DNA of 64,000 nucleotides from Polyangium mundeleinium (GTDB lineage: Bacteria; Myxococcota_A; Polyangia; Polyangiales; Polyangiaceae), in NCBI RefSeq assembly GCF_028369105.1, contig NZ_JAQNDO010000001.1, forward strand, positions 1,116,001-1,180,000, read 5' to 3'. This document shows positions 59,756-64,000 of this stretch, piece by piece; positions within the stretch are counted from its first letter, which is position 1; every line of letters begins with the position of its first letter. The notes below the pieces were generated by a model, which had not been told where the DNA came from, did not search any database, and saw nothing but the letters and a program-made list of their open reading frames with translations. A program made the translations under genes and the position numbers.

Positions 59756-60782
59756 ATCTTGGCGATTTCTGGTGGCAGCCTGGATGCCGCTCGTTGTTTC
59801 CACGAGCGGATGCACGATCAATGTCGAGCCGCCCGGCGAAGGACCGCAGGCTGCGAGCTCGAGCAGCGGCGCCGGGGCAGGTGGTTCAGGTGTCGGCGGT
59901 TCGGGGGTTGGCGGCTCGGGCGGCGACGGCTCGGGTGGTGACGGTTCGGGCGGCAGCGGCACGGCGGGCGGCGGTTCGGGTGTCGGCGGTTCGGGGTCCG
60001 GGGGCTCGGGCGGCGGTGCCGCGTCGCGCTGTACCGTCTCGCCGCAAGAGGTCGCGTGTCCTTACGAAACGCAGAGCATCCCGGCGCAGGCGGGGATTCT
60101 GCGGGACGTCATCTGGCAGGTGCCGTTCGGAACGCCGCCCGCGAAGGGTTTTCCCGTGGTGCTCCTGTTCCAGGGGTCCCTTTATGGTCCCCCGAAGATG
60201 TTCAAGGGTGCAGTGGATGGCCCCCACGGGGTGTATCACCTGGCGCTCACCGTGAAGGGGCTCCTCGACGCGGGTTACGCCGTGCTCGCTCCGGAGGCGC
60301 ATGCGGAGGGCTCGACGTTCTGGGATACGAACGTCCCCCCGTATTCGATTGCCTGGTCGACCGCGCCGGACCATGCGTTCATGCTTTCGTTGTTCGATTC
60401 GATTGCCGACGGCTTGTTCGGTCCGCTCGACGCATCGCGGATGTACGCGACCGGCATTTCGAGTGGTGGCTACATGACGAGCCGGATGGCCGTCAGCTAC
60501 CAGGGAAAGTTCCGCGCGCTTGCGATCCACTCCGCGTCGTACGCGACGTGCAGCGGCCCGCTTTGCATCCTGCCCGACGCGCTGCCGGCGGATCACCCGC
60601 CGACGCTCTTCCTTCATGGCGAGGCTGATCTCGTCGTCCCTGTGGGCACGATGGAGAAGTACAACGCACGCCTCGTCACCGAGGGCAAGGAGACGCGTGT
60701 CGTCGTCGAGCCAGGTGTGGGACACGATTGGCTCGCGGCCGGCCCCGAAGAGGTTGTCGGCTGGTTCGACGCGCACCCATGA
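59745..60782 (+). CDS. Secreted PHB-depolymerase/esterase-like lipoprotein
   Basis: A 345-residue lipoprotein (WMPLVVSTSGC lipobox). A glycine-rich linker (GGSGVGGSGGDGSGG) of about 60 residues precedes an alpha/beta hydrolase with FPVVLLFQGSLYGPPKMF, the elbow ATGISSGGYMTSRM (G-x-S-x-G), LFLHGEADLVVPVGTME (acid) and GVGHDW (base). This is the order seen in extracellular PHA/PHB depolymerases and feruloyl-esterase-like enzymes. It overlaps the preceding cytosolic hydrolase gene, so one enzyme may cut a polymer or ester outside and the other finish inside. Confidence 0.85.
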   Translation: MVRESWRFLVAAWMPLVVSTSGCTINVEPPGEGPQAASSSSGAGAGGSGVGGSGVGGSGGDGSGGDGSGGSGTAGGGSGVGGSGSGGSGGGAASRCTVSPQEVACPYETQSIPAQAGILRDVIWQVPFGTPPAKGFPVVLLFQGSLYGPPKMFKGAVDGPHGVYHLALTVKGLLDAGYAVLAPEAHAEGSTFWDTNVPPYSIAWSTAPDHAFMLSLFDSIADGLFGPLDASRMYATGISSGGYMTSRMAVSYQGKFRALAIHSASYATCSGPLCILPDALPADHPPTLFLHGEADLVVPVGTMEKYNARLVTEGKETRVVVEPGVGHDWLAAGPEEVVGWFDAHP

Positions 60783-60827
60783 GCAGACCGTATTGACCGC
60801 TCCAGTGGACTCTGCTACCCAGCGCGG

Positions 60828-60841
60828 AACGAGCCTTCGTT
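60828..60841. promoter_or_regulatory. Second AACGA-N4-TCGTT operator candidate before the TetR gene
   Basis: AACGA (60828-60832), GCCT, TCGTT (60837-60841) lies 15 bp before the ATG at 60856, with the same arm sequence and 4-bp centre as the site at 58884-58903 but shorter arms. Confidence 0.5.
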
Positions 60842-60855
60842 TTGCGGATCACGTC

Positions 60856-61515
60856 ATGAGTTCACTCCGGGCCTCACGATTGCGGGCTGCAAAGGCGATT
60901 CTTCCGCCGTCGTCCGTGCCCGAGGGCACGCGGCGACGGATTCTGGAGGTCGCCTTGCGGTTTTTCGCGAGCGAGGGCTTCCACGGCACCTCGGTCCGCG
61001 ACATGGCCAAGGTGCTGGAGCTGCAGCCGAGCGCGCTGTATTCGCATTTCCCCTCCAAGGAGCACATCCTTTCGGAACTCGTCCGCGTGGGCTACGAGGT
61101 GCACGCATCGACGTTGCAGGCGGCGCTCCGCGACGCGAGCGACGATCCGATCGAGCAGGTATGTGCGCTCGCCCGTGCCCATACCCTCCTCCACGCGACG
61201 TATCCGCACCTGGCAGTGGTGGTCAATGAAGAGATTTTCGCGCTGACCGCCGAGCTGGCGGCGCCGGCGCTCGCGATTCGCGCACAGTCGATGGCGCTCG
61301 TCCTCCAGATCCTTGAACGAGGCGTGGCCATGGGGCGCTTTTCCATCCCTGACAAGGCGGCGACCGCATCGGCGCTCTCCGCGATCGGCGTGCGAATCCC
61401 CTCCTGGTACGAGCCGTCGGAGGCTCTTCCCCTCGAGGCGCTCGCCGACATCCACGTCGAGCTCACGCTCCGCATGCTGCGAGCCGAGAGGAGTCCGCGC
61501 GGCGGGCGTGTCTGA
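60856..61515 (+). CDS. TetR family transcriptional regulator
   Basis: A 219-residue repressor. The helix-turn-helix is RRRILEVALRFFASEGFHGT followed by SVRDMAKVLELQPSALYSHF and PSKEHIL. The C-terminal ligand domain is all-helical (RAHTLLHATYPHLAVVVNEE, ALVLQILERGVAMGRFSIPD), of the type found in fatty-acid or acyl-CoA sensors such as FadR-like TetRs. The ATG at 60856 directly precedes the domain. It lies 73 bp after the lipoprotein hydrolase gene and has an operator-like palindrome at its own promoter, matching one upstream of the operon. Confidence 0.93.
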   Translation: MSSLRASRLRAAKAILPPSSVPEGTRRRILEVALRFFASEGFHGTSVRDMAKVLELQPSALYSHFPSKEHILSELVRVGYEVHASTLQAALRDASDDPIEQVCALARAHTLLHATYPHLAVVVNEEIFALTAELAAPALAIRAQSMALVLQILERGVAMGRFSIPDKAATASALSAIGVRIPSWYEPSEALPLEALADIHVELTLRMLRAERSPRGGRV

Positions 61516-61699
61516 GGAAGACCGACGTTCCAATCGTTTGACGCTTTCGTGGTGAATCAATCACGAGACGCATCGTCTAGGGAACCCCGGGGAAATCCCT
61601 GCCGCCGATTCACGACGTGAAGGCGGAGCGAGCCGCGCGTGCGCGCGTAAGCCGCGGCGATCCGGGCACGAAGAACACAGCGAAGAGGAATACGGTTCA

Positions 61700-64000
61700 A
61701 TGAACGGCGAACGAAGGCATTTCGGGCCGTGGCCGCGCCACGCCCTCGTCTTTTTCATGGGCGTCATGCTCGCGGGGTGTGGCGGCGAGGGCGCTTCCGC
61801 GTCTTCGAGCGCACCGCCAAATGAGGCGCGAGAGAATACGGCGTCCATCCCGAAGGATCTGCGCGCGGCTTACATCACGTCCGTGCAGCGGGGCGCGTCC
61901 GCAGGGTATGCTGCCCGTGCCGTGTCGCCGGGGCTCTGGCGCGCGGAGAACAAGGCGCAAGCGTTCGTGACGACGCTCGGCAGCTCGGGGATCGTGCTCT
62001 CGTCGGACGATGGGGCGTGGACGCTGGGAATGCGCGCGGCGGGCGTCGGCTGCGAGAGTCAGGGGACGGAGCTCGGCGCGGCGCAGGCAGAGGCAACCGG
62101 CAACCGGGTTCGTTATGGTCGTGAGGGCCTGGAAGAATGGTACGTGAACGGGCCGCTGGGGCTCGAACAGGGGTTCGTCCTCGGCGCGGCGCCGTCGTGC
62201 GCCGGGACGAAGGTCGTGACGATCGAAACGGATGGGGAGCTGCGCGCGGCGCTCGTGGACGAGGATGGCGACGGGCGCGGGGAGGCGCTGACGTTCCGGG
62301 ATGACGAGGGCCACGCGGCGCTCGGGTATACCGACCTTTATGTGAAGGACGCAGCGGGTCGAACGCTCCCCGCGTGGTTGTCGCTCGAATCGGGGCGTGT
62401 CGCGGTTCACGTGGATGACGCTGGGGCGGTCTATCCTGTGGAGATCGATCCGTTGATCGCGACCCAGCAAGCGAAGCTCCTGGCGAACGACGGGGCCGCG
62501 AGTGCCCGCCTGGCCGGTGTGGTCGCGCTTTCGGGGGATACGGCGCTCCTCGGGACCTACGGAACGGATGTCAATAGGGCCTACGTGTTCGTGCGCAGCG
62601 GCGGCGTCTGGACCGAGCAGGCGAAGCTTCAGGCGAATGACGGCGCGGCGGGCGACCGGTTCGGCCGCGCGGTCGCGCTTTCGGGGGACACGGCGCTCGT
62701 GGGCGCTTATCGGGACGCAGACCTCGGCGAGGACGCGGGTTCGGCCTACGTATTCGTGCGAGACGCTGGCATCTGGACGCAGCAGGCGAAGCTCCTGGCG
62801 AACGACGGGGCGGCAGGGGATTGTTTTGGCGGCGTGGTCTCGCTTTCGGAGGACACGGCGCTCGTGGGCGCGTACGGCGACGACGACAAGGGCTCGAATT
62901 CCGGCTCGGCCTACGTGTTTGCGCGGAATGGAGGCGTCTGGACGCAGCAGGCGAAGCTCCTGGCGAACGACGGGGCCATGGAAGACTATTTGGGCGACTC
63001 GGTCGCGGTCGCGGGCGATACGGCGCTCGTGGGGGCGCCCGGGGACGACGACAAAGGCACGTTCTCCGGCTCGGCTTATGTATTCGCGCGGAATGGGGGC
63101 GTCTGGACGCAGCAGGCGAAGCTTCTGGCGAACGACGGGGCGGCGACCGATTCTTTCGGGGATGCGGTCGCGCTCTCGGGGGACACGGCGCTCGTGGGTG
63201 CGTACGGCGATGACGACAAGGGCTCGAATGCCGGCGCGGCCTACGTGTACGTGCGGAGCGGCGGGGTATGGGCGCCGCAGGCGAAGCTCGTGGCGAACGA
63301 CGGGGCAGCGGGGGACGAATTCGGCGCGTCCGTCGCAATCGCGGGGGACACGGCGCTCGTCGGTGCGTACCTGGACAGCGACGAGGGCGCGGAAGCCGGC
63401 TCAGCGTACGTGTACGCGCGGAGCGGCGGGGCGTGGGTCCAGCAGGCGAAGTTGCTTGTGAACAACAGCGCGGCTGATCAGAGCGGCACGTCGGTCGCAA
63501 TTTCGGGAAACACGGCGCTCCTCGGGGCTCCAGGGGACGCGGACAAGGGCAACAATGCCGGCGCTGCCTACGTGTTCGTCCTGGCGTCGAGCCAGGGGGA
63601 TGCGTGCGCGGCTTTCGCAGAGTGCGCGAGCGGCTTTTGCGTGGACGGCGTCTGTTGCGACACGGCGTGCGGCGGAGGCGCGACTGGTGATTGCCAGGCG
63701 TGCAGCGTCGCTGCGGGAGCGGCGGTGGACGGGACGTGTGCGCCGCTGTCGGCCGGTATCGAATGCCGTGATTCCGCAGGTGTGTGTGACGTGGCCGAGG
63801 CGTGCGACGGGCAAACCGGGGAATGTCCTGCGGACGGCTTCGTGGTTGATGGAACTCCCTGCGCGGATGGCGTGTGTGAAGCCGGCGCGTGTATGACCGG
63901 TATGGGCGGTGCGGGTGGTGCCGGAGGAATGGATGGCGCAGGCGGGACCGGCGGTGCTGGTGGAATGGGCGGTGCTGGTGGAATGGGCGGTGCCGGCGGT
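61700..64000 (+). CDS. FG-GAP repeat lipoprotein with Cys-rich and GMGGAGG C-terminal region (3' end beyond window)
   Basis: The frame is open for 767 codons and runs off the window. The signal peptide ALVFFMGVMLAGC gives a lipoprotein. An N-terminal domain (AFVTTLGSSGIVLSSDDGAW, GLEEWYVNGPLGLEQGFVLG) is followed by seven FG-GAP propeller units of the type AKLLANDGAA...FG..VALSGDTALVGAYGDD..GSAYVFVR. After these comes a Cys-rich part (CAAFAECASGFCVDGVCCDT) and a glycine linker (GGAGGMGGAGG). Similar proteins end in a membrane or sorting segment, which would lie outside the window. Probably an integrin-like surface propeller. Confidence 0.9.
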   Translation, partial: MNGERRHFGPWPRHALVFFMGVMLAGCGGEGASASSSAPPNEARENTASIPKDLRAAYITSVQRGASAGYAARAVSPGLWRAENKAQAFVTTLGSSGIVLSSDDGAWTLGMRAAGVGCESQGTELGAAQAEATGNRVRYGREGLEEWYVNGPLGLEQGFVLGAAPSCAGTKVVTIETDGELRAALVDEDGDGRGEALTFRDDEGHAALGYTDLYVKDAAGRTLPAWLSLESGRVAVHVDDAGAVYPVEIDPLIATQQAKLLANDGAASARLAGVVALSGDTALLGTYGTDVNRAYVFVRSGGVWTEQAKLQANDGAAGDRFGRAVALSGDTALVGAYRDADLGEDAGSAYVFVRDAGIWTQQAKLLANDGAAGDCFGGVVSLSEDTALVGAYGDDDKGSNSGSAYVFARNGGVWTQQAKLLANDGAMEDYLGDSVAVAGDTALVGAPGDDDKGTFSGSAYVFARNGGVWTQQAKLLANDGAATDSFGDAVALSGDTALVGAYGDDDKGSNAGAAYVYVRSGGVWAPQAKLVANDGAAGDEFGASVAIAGDTALVGAYLDSDEGAEAGSAYVYARSGGAWVQQAKLLVNNSAADQSGTSVAISGNTALLGAPGDADKGNNAGAAYVFVLASSQGDACAAFAECASGFCVDGVCCDTACGGGATGDCQACSVAAGAAVDGTCAPLSAGIECRDSAGVCDVAEACDGQTGECPADGFVVDGTPCADGVCEAGACMTGMGGAGGAGGMDGAGGTGGAGGMGGAGGMGGAGG
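62474..63500 (+). repeat. Seven tandem FG-GAP-coding repeats, period 165 bp
   Basis: The AAG of the repeated (C/G)AGGCGAAGCT element falls at 62474, 62624, 62789, 62954, 63119, 63284 and 63449: one period of 150 bp and five of 165 bp, all multiples of three. Neighbouring units are close to identical at the DNA level (for example CTGGCGAACGACGGGGC), which suggests recent expansion. Confidence 0.9.

Noticed and set aside
1-64000. tRNA, rRNA or insertion sequence
   Set aside because: No T-loop-like GGTTCGAATCC context with a fitting acceptor stem, no rRNA-like stretch and no transposase or paired terminal repeats were recognised by eye; a dedicated search could still find a small RNA.

Overview
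The window is very GC-rich chromosomal DNA from a delta-proteobacterium-like predator, most likely a myxobacterium of the Sorangiineae/Polyangiales type. This is judged from about twenty lipoproteins with a lipobox followed by long Gly/Ser (GSGG, SSSS) linkers, fibro-slime and FG-GAP surface proteins, an orphan type VI secretion (T6SS) cassette, and loose gene packing with many one- and two-gene units. The assignment is an inference from gene content; no rRNA or tRNA gene was found.

Region by region. 0-12 kb: the end of a nitroreductase gene, a CapA-like protein, several lipoproteins, and a striking protein at 2930-4684 that carries the N-terminal clamp of the RNA polymerase beta' subunit (zinc ribbon and sigma-binding coiled coil) without the catalytic core. 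Then come a cytochrome P460-like lipoprotein, a 43-bp minisatellite, an AraC regulator, an SMP-30-like lipoprotein, a TonB-like protein and an amidohydrolase. 12-37 kb: a large glycan-use region. It has a CBM3-like lipoprotein, two divergent fibro-slime proteins, a CUT1 sugar ABC importer whose binding protein is fused to a permease, a GntR regulator, the ATPase and a cytosolic GH31 glucosidase, all on the plus strand. Converging on it is a minus-strand run with a beta-helix (GH87-like) lipoprotein, two outer-membrane beta-barrels, two DUF5010/GH99-like lipoproteins and three carbohydrate-binding lipoproteins. A mutarotase-like lipoprotein stands beside it. Together these read as a polysaccharide utilization locus without SusC/SusD: surface binding and cleavage, passage through the barrels, import by the ABC system, and hydrolysis in the cytosol.

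36.6-46.9 kb: a NarL-type two-component pair, a DoxX/alginate-export pair, a small-molecule operon (isochorismatase, ABM monooxygenase, YtcJ-like amidohydrolase, haloperoxidase-like hydrolase), an ECF sigma factor and a thioredoxin. 46.9-51.5 kb: three large surface lipoproteins, including a VWA protein and one with Cys-rich and MAM-like modules. 52-58.8 kb: a T6SS cargo island with VgrG and a LysM/peptidoglycan-binding adaptor intact, but with the PAAR gene, a probable cargo effector and an RCC1-like gene each broken by frameshifts or a stop. 58.8-64 kb: a TetR-controlled pair of alpha/beta hydrolases with two matching operator-like palindromes, and the start of a long FG-GAP repeat lipoprotein cut by the window edge.

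Limits: all families were assigned by eye from motifs, without searches. Starts were chosen by ribosome-binding site, lipobox position and overlap with the upstream gene. Many long antisense reading frames are GC-driven shadows and were left out.
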